A stretch of DNA of 64,000 nt from a virus, in the IMG/VR virus record IMGVR_UViG_3300035698_020241, positions 1-64,000 of that record; one strand, 5' to 3'. The notes below the pieces were generated by a model that was not told where the DNA came from, did not search any database, and saw only the letters and a list, made by a program, of their open reading frames with translations. A program made the translations under genes and the position numbers. Shown one piece after another: positions 25,461 through 34,407 of the stretch. How positions within the stretch are numbered: the stretch's first letter is position 1; each line of letters opens with the position of its first letter.

Positions 25461-26212
25461 TATTCTACACCTTTCTCTAATATTTTATTAATTGCATCTT
25501 GAATTGCATCTACTGTAAATGCAAAACTTATACCCTTACTCTCAGGTATAACAGCCCAAGTAATACCTATAATTTCATATCTGGCATTTCTGTTATTATA
25601 TATGAGTACTGGTGCTCCACTATCACCAGGATTTGTTGGTATTGTAGTAACAAAACTAAGTGGCATATAACCACTTTGACTATTATAATTACCTTTTACT
25701 AAATCTGTTGCTGAGATAATACCTCGTTTAACATTAGGACCTTCACCTAAAGACCAACCTCTTGTGATAACTTCTCTACCTACTATAGTTTCAGATACAT
25801 CAGCAAAATATAATCCTTCAAATGGTAAGTGTGTTTTAAAAAGGCTAATATCGTTATCTCTTCCTAATAATATTATCTGGTGCTCACCTATATAATGTTT
25901 TTCATTAAGCATTTTTACCTTCATTTCTATAAGAACATTTTTTGATGTTTCAACAAATACCGGATCTTCATCTTCTTTTGTCGCATGTGTTAAGGCTATT
26001 ATATATCCATTTTCTAAACTTATAGCAAGACCATGTTTATTACAAATCTTAACCTCTTCACCTATTTGCATTTCTGACACTGTTTCTATCAGAGTTATAT
26101 TTTCAATTATACAGTCCCATTTACTTGATTTCAGTACATTCCCACTACCATAAATACCACTGGCACATGAAATAAAAAATAAAACAAATAACAATAATAC
26201 ACAATTTTTCAT
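25460..26212 (-). CDS. Predicted secreted lipoprotein, trypsin-like serine protease
   Basis: 250 residues. The N-terminus is a signal peptide with a lipobox-like end (VLLLFVLFFISCAS), so the mature protein would be anchored through Cys. The chymotrypsin-fold triad is readable: IALTHAT (His), GRDNDISLFK (Asp) and TNPGDSGAPV (Ser in GDSG). The late segment GISFAFTVDAI also fits trypsin-like proteases. A phage-encoded exported protease could act in the host envelope, for example in superinfection exclusion or remodelling during lysis; this is inference. Neighbouring genes are sugar enzymes. Confidence 0.82.
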   Translation of the reverse strand: MKNCVLLLFVLFFISCASGIYGSGNVLKSSKWDCIIENITLIETVSEMQIGEEVKICNKHGLAISLENGYIIALTHATKEDEDPVFVETSKNVLIEMKVKMLNEKHYIGEHQIILLGRDNDISLFKTHLPFEGLYFADVSETIVGREVITRGWSLGEGPNVKRGIISATDLVKGNYNSQSGYMPLSFVTTIPTNPGDSGAPVLIYNNRNARYEIIGITWAVIPESKGISFAFTVDAIQDAINKILEKGVE

Positions 26213-26224
26213 AATATAAATCTC

Positions 26225-26866
26225 CTATAATCCTTTAAACCACTCTTTTTTAACCATTTTACATCTTCTCATTTCTCTTATAACTTCACCATAATTTGAT
26301 ACAATAACTTTAGTACTTGGGTATCCATGTTTACTCAATGGCACATCTATTATGGGGTTTTTATTTATTCTCAATAAATTATAAATCTTACCAACATGCA
26401 TCATACCTCTATTTTTATCGGTCAATTCTTCATATGATATTTTCAAATATCTTTTACCTTTAAAATATTTTGTAAGCTCTTTATTAGCCTTGTTTATCTT
26501 GTTAATTTTACTAGGTATTTTAGTCATATCTATTTTAGGAGAAACCTTTACATCCTCTAATATTATTTGTTTTATTACATTTTCCCTGTAAAGATGTATT
26601 ACATAAATATCATTATTCTTTATATAATCTTTAACAAGTGGTGTTTTTGATAAATGTTTATGAAATAATTTGAAACCGTCATATTTGTTATTAGATAACA
26701 TTTCGTTCAAACAATTTGATACATCAATCAAATTTTCTAATTTAATAAGGTCTTTATTATTTTCATATACATTAAAATCTCCTAAATTTCTTAATGCTGA
26801 TGTTAGCCTTGATATTCCTGCCCCTGGCATTGATGTTATTACGAACTTCTTATTACGTTTATTCAT
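26225..26866 (-). CDS. Sulfotransferase-like P-loop protein
   Basis: 213 residues from the ATG at 26866, which overlaps the upstream stop (ATGA). The N-terminal KFVITSMPGAGISRLTSAL looks like the PAPS-binding loop of sulfotransferases, though the usual PRSG is altered. IYVIHLYRENVIKQII and YLKISYEELTDKN match later family motifs, and IVSNYGEVIREM matches the C-terminal one. It would transfer sulfate from PAPS to a sugar or protein. The neighbouring UDP-sulfoquinovose synthase-like gene makes sulfur-containing glycans a possible theme. A nucleotide kinase-like alternative is less likely. Confidence 0.62.
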   Translation of the reverse strand: MNKRNKKFVITSMPGAGISRLTSALRNLGDFNVYENNKDLIKLENLIDVSNCLNEMLSNNKYDGFKLFHKHLSKTPLVKDYIKNNDIYVIHLYRENVIKQIILEDVKVSPKIDMTKIPSKINKINKANKELTKYFKGKRYLKISYEELTDKNRGMMHVGKIYNLLRINKNPIIDVPLSKHGYPSTKVIVSNYGEVIREMRRCKMVKKEWFKGL

Positions 26867-27828
26867 ACAACCTTGTTGGCTTTGCCTCCTATACATTCTA
26901 ATATATTTTTCATTCTTACTTTACAACTATGTTTTTCCTGAATATAAGTAAAAGCTTTGACTCTCCTCTCCATAGTGTTTCTATCCTTCCAATTATTCCA
27001 TTTATCAAGTACATAAAATAAATCAGATTGTGTATAACCATAAAAAGGTACATACAAATCATCTGGTATTATTGATTCCATACCCTTAAATTTTCTTGCT
27101 ATAAAGAAAGCTCCTGTACCTAAATACTGAAATGGTCTAACATCAATAAATCCATCTATATCATATCCTGTGCATAGTCCTAATATACACTTTGCAGATA
27201 TAGATAGTTTAGCAGTTAGATGTCTTTTATCACGACGACTTTGTGTGGGAAATATCATTATATCTTGATGTTTTTGCATCAATTCAATAAATTGTTTTCT
27301 ATCTGGATGTTCATCTACATCACCTGTAAATACAGGTATATCATAAGATAGTACATTATCATGTACAGCAAGTTCATCATAACATAATGATGAATATGGA
27401 CTATAATGAACAGGTACCTTCCATGCTTTACTCATATTTTCTACACCACATCTATTACTTATAAATGCCATATGTATAGCGTGGGAGATATCTCCCATAT
27501 ATCTATCTTGCATTCCGTTTGATTCAATTTGTGCGTCACCGAGTGTATGAATAACTTTAACTCCAAGTTTCTTATTCAATTTTTCATACAAATCTAATAC
27601 TTTAGCGACCGTGTTTACTTTACCGTAGAAACTCAAGTTGGTAAAAACGATATCAGGTTTTATTTCTTCACATTTTTTATATATCTGTGGGATTGATGTG
27701 GTCTTATAATCTATTTCAAAGACCTCATGACCGTTGGCTCTACAACCTTCAATATGTGTAAGACAAAACCAACTATATATACCTTTACCCGTAAGTGATT
27801 TAACAGTACCTAATATTACAATTTTCAT
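26863..27828 (-). CDS. Glycosyltransferase (GT-B, CgeB-like)
   Basis: 321 residues. VILGTVKSLTGKGIYSW starts the first Rossmann domain, and KPDIVFTNLSF and VIHTLGDAQ follow. The C-terminal part has KLSISAKCILGLCTGYD and RPFQYLGTGAFFIARKF, the usual 'ExxxxGxF' region of CgeB-type transferases. Cytoplasmic. Overlaps its neighbours at both ends by ATGA. Confidence 0.72.
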   Translation of the reverse strand: MKIVILGTVKSLTGKGIYSWFCLTHIEGCRANGHEVFEIDYKTTSIPQIYKKCEEIKPDIVFTNLSFYGKVNTVAKVLDLYEKLNKKLGVKVIHTLGDAQIESNGMQDRYMGDISHAIHMAFISNRCGVENMSKAWKVPVHYSPYSSLCYDELAVHDNVLSYDIPVFTGDVDEHPDRKQFIELMQKHQDIMIFPTQSRRDKRHLTAKLSISAKCILGLCTGYDIDGFIDVRPFQYLGTGAFFIARKFKGMESIIPDDLYVPFYGYTQSDLFYVLDKWNNWKDRNTMERRVKAFTYIQEKHSCKVRMKNILECIGGKANKVV

Positions 27829-28217
27829 ACTTTAAATAATTCATCCTCCATCTGATCTATTTCTGGATCATCACTTACTGTTCCTTCACTATCAGGAGGC
27901 CATTTTTTATATATTTTCTCATAATCAAAAAGTGTCTTCATATATCTATCTTTAATAAGTTCTTTTAAAACATCAGTCAACTCATCATTTGAAAGTGCGA
28001 AATTTAAACAATATTGGTTTAATTCCTGAAAAGGATCTTCCTCTCTAATTTCTAACTTCATGGATGGCGGTTCTGTTCCTATTCCTATATTATCATTAAC
28101 ACTAAATGAAAAATAATCCTTCTTTTCATATTCACGCATTTCTCGTCTTATATTTATTCCAAAACTTACTGAGCCTGGTCCATTATCATACCAATCTCCA
28201 TAACTATCATATTCCAT
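27825..28217 (-). CDS. Hypothetical acidic protein
   Basis: 130 residues, Tyr/Asp-rich N-terminus (YDSYGDWYDNGPGSVSFG), helical middle (YCLNFALSNDELTDVLKEL), acidic C-terminus. Not recognised; coupled to the downstream transferase. Confidence 0.55.
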   Translation of the reverse strand: MEYDSYGDWYDNGPGSVSFGINIRREMREYEKKDYFSFSVNDNIGIGTEPPSMKLEIREEDPFQELNQYCLNFALSNDELTDVLKELIKDRYMKTLFDYEKIYKKWPPDSEGTVSDDPEIDQMEDELFKV

Positions 28218-28247
28218 TACAAATCTCCCTGAATTCTTTCTATTTTA

Positions 28248-29201
28248 TTAACAAATCTCTTTAACATGTTCTATAAACTCCTTTGCACGTATCTCAACTG
28301 TATGTCTTTCTTTAATTAATTTTTGACCTTCTATTGATATTCGTTCTATTTTATCATTATTTTTTAAAAGACTCTCAATCTGTTTAGAGATATTATTCTC
28401 ATTAAGAACAACTATGTTCTTATTTGGCTCAAAACCTAAATCACTCAATTCATTAAACCAATTAGATAATAACAATGTCCCACATGCAGGTATTTCCATA
28501 AATTTCATTACTGGATAATTAACTGTCGCACCTGTTGCTATGGAAATTTTAGCACTACTAATTAATTTAGCATATTCTAATCCTTGTGGATATTTGTAAA
28601 TCTTCTCAAGGGTTTCTTGGGATCTATTATAGTAATGGAAATATGACTTTCTTTTTAGTTCTTGAACAATCTTCCATCTTAATGGGTAATGAGTGGAAAT
28701 TGTTGCACCAGTAAACACGACATCTTTGTTCTTTTTACTATAATTTTTAAATATGGAATCTACCGCATGTGGTAACCATATACACTTATTTGTTTCTCTT
28801 AATCCTGGATGAAACACATCTAATGAGTTATTATAACGATGTAATATTATAAAATTATGCTTCTTTGCTAACTCAACTTGTTTTTCAATAACAGGACCAT
28901 GAAGATCCTCTAATATCATAAAAACAGGTATATCAATATTAGACCAGTCCTCATTCATATAGGCAAATAAGGCATCACATACAATTATATCATATTGGTT
29001 TATATTTAATAAAAAATCTAAGACCATAGGTTCTACTAATTTATTAGAAGTTGTTAATTTACTATATTGACCTGCTGTCATTGGCAATTTCTTAAAATGA
29101 GTAAACACCTTTGTTTCTTTGACCACGGCATCCCTTAGAGTATCAAAATGCCGTGCAACTCTTGCTGATCTATCAATTGCTAACCATAATATTTTAGACA
29201 T
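28248..29201 (-). CDS. Glycosyltransferase (GT-B, CgeB-like)
   Basis: 317 residues. ILWLAIDRSARVARHFD begins the fold, VFMILEDLHGP and WLPHAVDSIFKN follow, and VVFTGATIST marks the start of the second domain. YPVMKFMEIPACGTLLLSNW is the typical nucleotide-sugar site (E-x-x-A-C-G). Probably adds a sugar to a surface or virion glycan. The upstream methyltransferase gene ends immediately before it. Confidence 0.75.
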   Translation of the reverse strand: MSKILWLAIDRSARVARHFDTLRDAVVKETKVFTHFKKLPMTAGQYSKLTTSNKLVEPMVLDFLLNINQYDIIVCDALFAYMNEDWSNIDIPVFMILEDLHGPVIEKQVELAKKHNFIILHRYNNSLDVFHPGLRETNKCIWLPHAVDSIFKNYSKKNKDVVFTGATISTHYPLRWKIVQELKRKSYFHYYNRSQETLEKIYKYPQGLEYAKLISSAKISIATGATVNYPVMKFMEIPACGTLLLSNWFNELSDLGFEPNKNIVVLNENNISKQIESLLKNNDKIERISIEGQKLIKERHTVEIRAKEFIEHVKEIC

Positions 29202-29906
29202 TTAAATCATCCGATCTTTATGCATTCTGGACATATGTGTCTTAACACCTCTTGCTGATTTCAATACTTTACCACATATAAGACAAGTATTATCAACTAC
29301 TGGTTCTTCTTTGACTTTATTTACCTCTACTATATATCTATCTCCATTACCTACTGTCATACTATTTTTATATTTCACTTTATATTTATTGAAAAAAGAT
29401 TCTATATACTTTGGAGAAATTCTTGATTTCAAAACGCCTTTATGATTTTTTTCTTCTACATATAATATGTTATTATTCATTTGATGTTTTGTAGGTGGAG
29501 ATATCATAAAAAACATTCTTTCATTAGATAATAAATCCATTTTATTTAAAAATGTTTCTATGTTTTTTTCATTTGCTATATGATGTAGTATATTTAAACA
29601 TAACACAAAATCAAATTTCTTGTCAGTCTTATAATTATAAAAATTTTTTTGTAAAAAATCAACATCTTTAAATTTTAATCTATTTTTTATATCATTTGCA
29701 ATTCTCAAAGGTGTTGGACTCAAATCAATACCTAAACAATATTTTGCGCCTTCATATAATGATTGTAATGAAAAAAATCCAGTATAACATCCAATATCTA
29801 ATATAGTCTTTCCTTTTACTTTATTAGAAAGCATCCATTTGTAATCTTTCATTCTATCTGTTCCATCTATTTTTACATCATTTATATGTATTTTTTGATA
29901 ATTCAT
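29202..29906 (-). CDS. SAM-dependent methyltransferase fused to a C2H2 zinc finger
   Basis: 234 residues. The methyltransferase has the SAM motif TILDIGCYTGFFSLQ (about 35-49), GIDLSP, and LCLNILHHIAN (motif post-II region). The last 30 residues are CLICGKVLKSARGVKTHMSR with a further His, a classical C-x2-C, H-x3/4-H zinc finger. The finger may target DNA or a protein partner. The setting in a glycan island suggests a sugar or lipid O-methyltransferase, while the finger suggests nucleic acid; this is unresolved. Confidence 0.75.
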   Translation of the reverse strand: MNYQKIHINDVKIDGTDRMKDYKWMLSNKVKGKTILDIGCYTGFFSLQSLYEGAKYCLGIDLSPTPLRIANDIKNRLKFKDVDFLQKNFYNYKTDKKFDFVLCLNILHHIANEKNIETFLNKMDLLSNERMFFMISPPTKHQMNNNILYVEEKNHKGVLKSRISPKYIESFFNKYKVKYKNSMTVGNGDRYIVEVNKVKEEPVVDNTCLICGKVLKSARGVKTHMSRMHKDRMI

Positions 29907-29946
29907 ACTACTTTTCTATCTCCTTTTGTCTCTATTTTTTTATAGT

Positions 29947-30588
29947 TCATATTACTTTTCTATCTCCTTCTATCTCTATATCAAGAACAATAAAATTGTC
30001 ATTATATAATCCTAATTGTCTTATAGAAAAAGTGTCAGGTTTTAAATGTATTCCATCACTCTCAAAAACTCTCCTTATTTCTTGTTTATTTTTAGCTGAA
30101 AGTATTTCAGGTTTTTTATATAATCTTTGTATACACGCAGGATAATAAATATCAACATCACTTCCATGTGTATTAGTTTTCCATCCACCTTTTACATATT
30201 TTCCAGTATGTTTTATAACAAGCCAATCATATACTTCAGGTAAATATTTTCTACAATTATTTGTTTTATTAAAAAATTTTTTCCATTTTTCATTTCTATA
30301 TTTTTTTTCCATTTCAGCTACATCATAACAAGAACATCTTCTATTATTATATATTTTTATTCCCATATCTTTACTTAATGGAATCCACCAGATACAAGAC
30401 CCATAGTTACCTTTTAATTTTAAATTATTAGATAAAGTTAATTTTCCTTTAGGAAAAAATTGTTTTATATCTTCATGATCACCTTTTAATTCTAAATGTG
30501 GATTATATAAAATTAAATCTCCTTTAGCAAAAAATTGTTTTATATCTCCATTTATCTTTATAAGTTTTTGAGGGTCACTTTTCTGCAT
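29947..30588 (-). CDS. Hypothetical protein with N-terminal duplication, weakly kinase-like
   Basis: 213 residues. DIKQFFAKGDLILYN and DIKQFFPKGKLTLSN form a 22- to 26-residue direct duplication near the N-terminus. Downstream, GSCIWWIPLSKDMGIKIYN and later IRQLGLYNDNFIVLDIEI are faintly like the ATP-Lys and D-x-x-N regions of protein-kinase-like folds, but no clear catalytic motif is present. It sits among glycosyltransferases. I would call it unknown. Confidence 0.5.
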   Translation of the reverse strand: MQKSDPQKLIKINGDIKQFFAKGDLILYNPHLELKGDHEDIKQFFPKGKLTLSNNLKLKGNYGSCIWWIPLSKDMGIKIYNNRRCSCYDVAEMEKKYRNEKWKKFFNKTNNCRKYLPEVYDWLVIKHTGKYVKGGWKTNTHGSDVDIYYPACIQRLYKKPEILSAKNKQEIRRVFESDGIHLKPDTFSIRQLGLYNDNFIVLDIEIEGDRKVI

Positions 30589-31371
30589 TTATTTTTCCAC
30601 TCTAAGAAGTGTTTTAATGTCTTCATTTCTCTCTAAAATAGTCAATCCATTATTATTTGTAAATATTTCCTTTATAACCCACGAATAATTATCAAGTAAA
30701 AATTCATTTATTGCTTTCGTTAAACCAAAATCTATATCACCAAATCCAACTCTATATCCAACATCATAATCACATGTATCGAAAACCTGTCGTCTAACAA
30801 CTATAGTTGCCGCTCCAAGTGAAATTGATTCATTATATACTTTTTTAGGCCAACGATAAATAATTTGATTTTTTTTATTAATACTCCAAACATTTGAATT
30901 TGGTAAAGTTTTTATGCAAACAGCTCCTAATTCTGAACGGTCTTTCAGTAATGATATCATTAACTCTATCGCATATTTAGGCAATCGCATATCATCGTCA
31001 GTGAAGTGTATAAAAGGAGTATTCCATTTTTCCAATGCTCTATGTAATGTTTTATGCCGTGGTGGTATACTTCCTTCATTTTTATCAGTAAATACAACAT
31101 CGCTATCATAAAAATATTTCATTTTCATTTTCAGTTCATCTTGACGTTTTTTTCTAGTATTTTCCTGTGAAGTAATACACATATTTGTTGGTGTTGTTTG
31201 TTGTTTATTTATATGTTCTAAACTTTCCATAAAAATACCCCATCTAAGCCAATTTACCATAACTGTTGAATATAGTGGCTCTTTAGATTTAACAACATCA
31301 TATACCGTATCTTTGTCAAATTTATCACATTTTGATATTAATGTATTCAAGTGTGTTTCATTTACTATCAT
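30589..31371 (-). CDS. GT-A glycosyltransferase, duplicate of the neighbour's third domain
   Basis: 260 residues from ATG 31371, which overlaps the upstream stop by ATGA; an earlier ATG at 31386 is less likely. Up to about residue 215 it is nearly identical to the C-terminal domain of the 1012-residue neighbour: STVMVNWLRW, NMCITSQENT, FIHFTDDDMRLPKYAIEL (metal DDD motif) and CDYDVGYRVGFGDIDFGL. The last 45 residues are unrelated to the neighbour. A recent tandem duplication followed by divergence or replacement of the 3' end explains this. Confidence 0.78.
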   Translation of the reverse strand: MIVNETHLNTLISKCDKFDKDTVYDVVKSKEPLYSTVMVNWLRWGIFMESLEHINKQQTTPTNMCITSQENTRKKRQDELKMKMKYFYDSDVVFTDKNEGSIPPRHKTLHRALEKWNTPFIHFTDDDMRLPKYAIELMISLLKDRSELGAVCIKTLPNSNVWSINKKNQIIYRWPKKVYNESISLGAATIVVRRQVFDTCDYDVGYRVGFGDIDFGLTKAINEFLLDNYSWVIKEIFTNNNGLTILERNEDIKTLLRVEK

Positions 31372-34300
31372 ATTATATATCCCCATTTATCTTTAAATCT
31401 TTTAATACTTTCATTAACAATTTTTTTATTATGCCGTTCTTTGTTATATATCTTATTATTACTACCACTATTTTTATTTGTAGCATGAAACCCCGGAATG
31501 TCAAGCATAATCATTTTCCATCCAGCTTTATTCATTTGTAAACCAAAATCTATATCACCACATCCAATTTTATATCCCGCATCATAATCACATGTATCAA
31601 AAACTTGTCTTCTAACAACTAAAGTTGCTGATCCAAGTGAAATTGATTCATTATATACATTTTTAGGTTTATAATAATAAAGTTGATTTTTTTCATTAAT
31701 ACCCCAAACATTTGAATATGGTAAGGTTCGTATGCAAACAGCTCCTAACTCTAAATGGTCTTTCAATAATGATATCATTAACTCTATCGCATATTTAGGT
31801 AATCGCATATCATCGTCAGTGAAATGTATAAAAGGAGTATTCCATTTTTCTAATGCTCTATGTAATGTTTTATTTCGTGGTGGACCACTTCCTTCATTTT
31901 TATCAGTGAATACAACATCACTATCATAAAAATATCGCATCTTTGATTCTAATTGATTTTGATGTTTTTTACTAGTATTTTCCTGTGAAGTAATACACAT
32001 ATTTATCGGCGTTGTTTGTTGTTTGTTTATATGTTCTAATGTTTCCATAAAAATAGGCCATCTAAGCCAGTTTAACATAACTGTTGAATATAATGGTTTT
32101 TTAGATTTAATAATCTCATACACCGTATCTTTGTCAAATTTATCGCATTTTGATATTAAGGTATTCAATTTTCTTTCATATTTCACATTGGATTTCTTAA
32201 ATCCTCCGTTCTTTTTATTTGTATTACCGTATATATTAATACCCCATTTATTAAAAAAATTATCAGCACTTTTTTGTGCATATTGGTTATTATATCTTAC
32301 TTTTCTATATTCTGGTGGATCTTGCGATACATCATTAACTGCTTTTAATTCATTTAGTGCTAATATTGCCCACAACCATCCGTCTTGTTTAATTTGCATA
32401 GACAGATCAGTATCTCCCCAACCCACATAATAATTTTCCCAATCATAGTCACATTTTTCAAATACTTCTGATCGCATCATTGTTGTTGCACTACCAGATG
32501 CGTCCGCATATTCAAAAGGAGGTTTAGGTTGGCTACCTCGTAACATATTTCCTGACACATTATATGATGTATATCCTGGAGAACACCAAGAAGCAACAGC
32601 ACCTAAATTCTTCTTAGATATTAACAATGACGCAAGTGCCTCTACACCACCTGGTTGATGTGTTGTATCATCATCACCAAATAATATAAATGGTGTATTA
32701 AATTCCAAAGCTTTATGTAATGTCTCCCATCTAGGTTTACCTGAACCGTGATTATGTTCTGTAAAAGATACATGTCCATTATAAAATTTATCTACAATAT
32801 TTGAAATTTCTTTTCTACCCTTTTCATCCAATCTTCTCGCACCCTGAACTCTCAATGCTATGTTAATAGGAATTCCTATGGTATCAAGAAAATGGTTTAA
32901 TGTTTTTTTTAATTTATCATAGCGTATATATGAAAGCATAACTATAGTTATCAAAGGTTCTTTCGTGTAATAAACTTCTTCTAATGCCTTTCTATCAAAT
33001 CCATCCCACATATTACATAATCTATCTATTTCTGGTTTTTTCGGACGGACATGAAACGGCGTGATCTTCATGTAAGGATCACATACATCAGTCTTGTAAT
33101 CATTAGACCGGTCACATATTCCCCAATTATTACCTATTTCTTTTATATGCTGTTTCCATTCAGGTTTATTCCATTTCAAAATTTGGCCACTTCTAACTCT
33201 TAAATCATTCGCGTCTTTTGTTCTATGAGAATGGAATAAATGATGTATTTTTGTCTGAAACCTTTTAGGAGGATATCCCATAGTATAGAATTTTGAAAGA
33301 GTTACATTATCTTCAAAACCCCACCCTTCTACCTCAAACATACCACGCATTTTATAAAACACATCTCTTTTTATAAATGTGGCGCCGCCAGCGGCACCAA
33401 ATATATTAGGTACTCGTTTTTTTACAACACGATGTTCTTCAATTTTTCCTGATTTCATATATTCTTTTGTTGCGTCCTCATTTAAAAATGGTAAAACACC
33501 CCAAGCAGCAGCAATAGGATAATCACAAGTAAACGCTTCATTAATCCAATCATTATTAACTATCAAATCAGAATCCATCAATATTAATGACTGGCCTGTT
33601 GATAATTCCTTTACACCAACATTAAATGCCCAGCCTCTATTAAATAATCCATCATACTTAGTGAATTTATAATTAAAATTCTTTACAAAATCAGAATCTA
33701 ATCCACGGATTGGACCAATTTCATGAATACATATTTCTAAATTCGGGTAATCTCTTTTATATGGCAATTTTTCTATGCATTTTTTAAATAATTCAAATCT
33801 TTCAGGATTATGCATATAAGGTATAATTATCGACACACTTCTATTTTCTGATAATATAACTTTATCAGTATCAGTTATTTTTATTAAATCTTTACGCATA
33901 TCACTATCAATATCGTTTCGTCTTCTACTAATATTAACAAATGTTTTTTGATATATATTACTCATACCTTTCACAGTCGCTTTTTGTTTCATATTATTCA
34001 CAGATACGATTTTATACATATTATCATCAATAACTTTTTGTCTTCTATTCTTACTAACATATGCGTTTTTATATATAGCCTCTGTAGCGGCTTTTTGTTT
34101 GATATTATTCTCAATAGCTTTTTGTTTCATATTATTCACAGGAGATTTATATATCGTATTATTCTCAATAGCTTGTTGTCTTCTAGTAGTATGAACAACG
34201 GCCTTTTGTTTCAAAGCCTCCACCGCTGCTTTTTGTTTAATACTATTCTCAATAGCTTGTTGTCTTCTAGTAGTATGAACAACGGCCTTTTGTTTCAAAG

Positions 34301-34406
34301 CCTCCACCGCTGCTTTTTGTTTAATACTATTCTCAATAGCTTTTTGTTTCATATTATCCATATGATTATTTTTTTTCATATCATTATCTGTGACTCTAAT
34401 ATCCAT
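31368..34406 (-). CDS. Three-domain glycosyltransferase (1012 residues) with repetitive N-terminus
   Basis: Residues about 1-185 are repeats of the type IENSIKQKAAVEALKQKAV and HTTRRQQA, helical and basic. Domain 1 (about 190-430) has SVSIIIPYMHN, LILMDSDLIVNND (DxD) and EGWGFEDNVTL, the chondroitin-polymerase/GT27-like end motif. Domain 2 (about 500-740) has ITIVMLSYIRYDKLKKTL and FILFGDDDTTH. Domain 3 (about 770-1012) has FIHFTDDDMRLP and GCGDIDFGLQM. All three are GT-A folds and could build a repeating glycan. The gene starts just after the SDR gene and shows in-frame DNA repeats. Confidence 0.8.
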   Translation of the reverse strand: MDIRVTDNDMKKNNHMDNMKQKAIENSIKQKAAVEALKQKAVVHTTRRQQAIENSIKQKAAVEALKQKAVVHTTRRQQAIENNTIYKSPVNNMKQKAIENNIKQKAATEAIYKNAYVSKNRRQKVIDDNMYKIVSVNNMKQKATVKGMSNIYQKTFVNISRRRNDIDSDMRKDLIKITDTDKVILSENRSVSIIIPYMHNPERFELFKKCIEKLPYKRDYPNLEICIHEIGPIRGLDSDFVKNFNYKFTKYDGLFNRGWAFNVGVKELSTGQSLILMDSDLIVNNDWINEAFTCDYPIAAAWGVLPFLNEDATKEYMKSGKIEEHRVVKKRVPNIFGAAGGATFIKRDVFYKMRGMFEVEGWGFEDNVTLSKFYTMGYPPKRFQTKIHHLFHSHRTKDANDLRVRSGQILKWNKPEWKQHIKEIGNNWGICDRSNDYKTDVCDPYMKITPFHVRPKKPEIDRLCNMWDGFDRKALEEVYYTKEPLITIVMLSYIRYDKLKKTLNHFLDTIGIPINIALRVQGARRLDEKGRKEISNIVDKFYNGHVSFTEHNHGSGKPRWETLHKALEFNTPFILFGDDDTTHQPGGVEALASLLISKKNLGAVASWCSPGYTSYNVSGNMLRGSQPKPPFEYADASGSATTMMRSEVFEKCDYDWENYYVGWGDTDLSMQIKQDGWLWAILALNELKAVNDVSQDPPEYRKVRYNNQYAQKSADNFFNKWGINIYGNTNKKNGGFKKSNVKYERKLNTLISKCDKFDKDTVYEIIKSKKPLYSTVMLNWLRWPIFMETLEHINKQQTTPINMCITSQENTSKKHQNQLESKMRYFYDSDVVFTDKNEGSGPPRNKTLHRALEKWNTPFIHFTDDDMRLPKYAIELMISLLKDHLELGAVCIRTLPYSNVWGINEKNQLYYYKPKNVYNESISLGSATLVVRRQVFDTCDYDAGYKIGCGDIDFGLQMNKAGWKMIMLDIPGFHATNKNSGSNNKIYNKERHNKKIVNESIKRFKDKWGYII
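34161..34328 (-). repeat. Two exact 84-bp in-frame tandem repeats plus partial copies
   Basis: 34161-34244 and 34245-34328 are identical 84-bp units (28 codons) within the N-terminus of the large glycosyltransferase. Truncated, diverged copies flank them on both sides (about 34100-34160 and from 34329). Exact identity points to recent slippage or recombination. Confidence 0.92.
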
Positions 34407-34407
34407 A

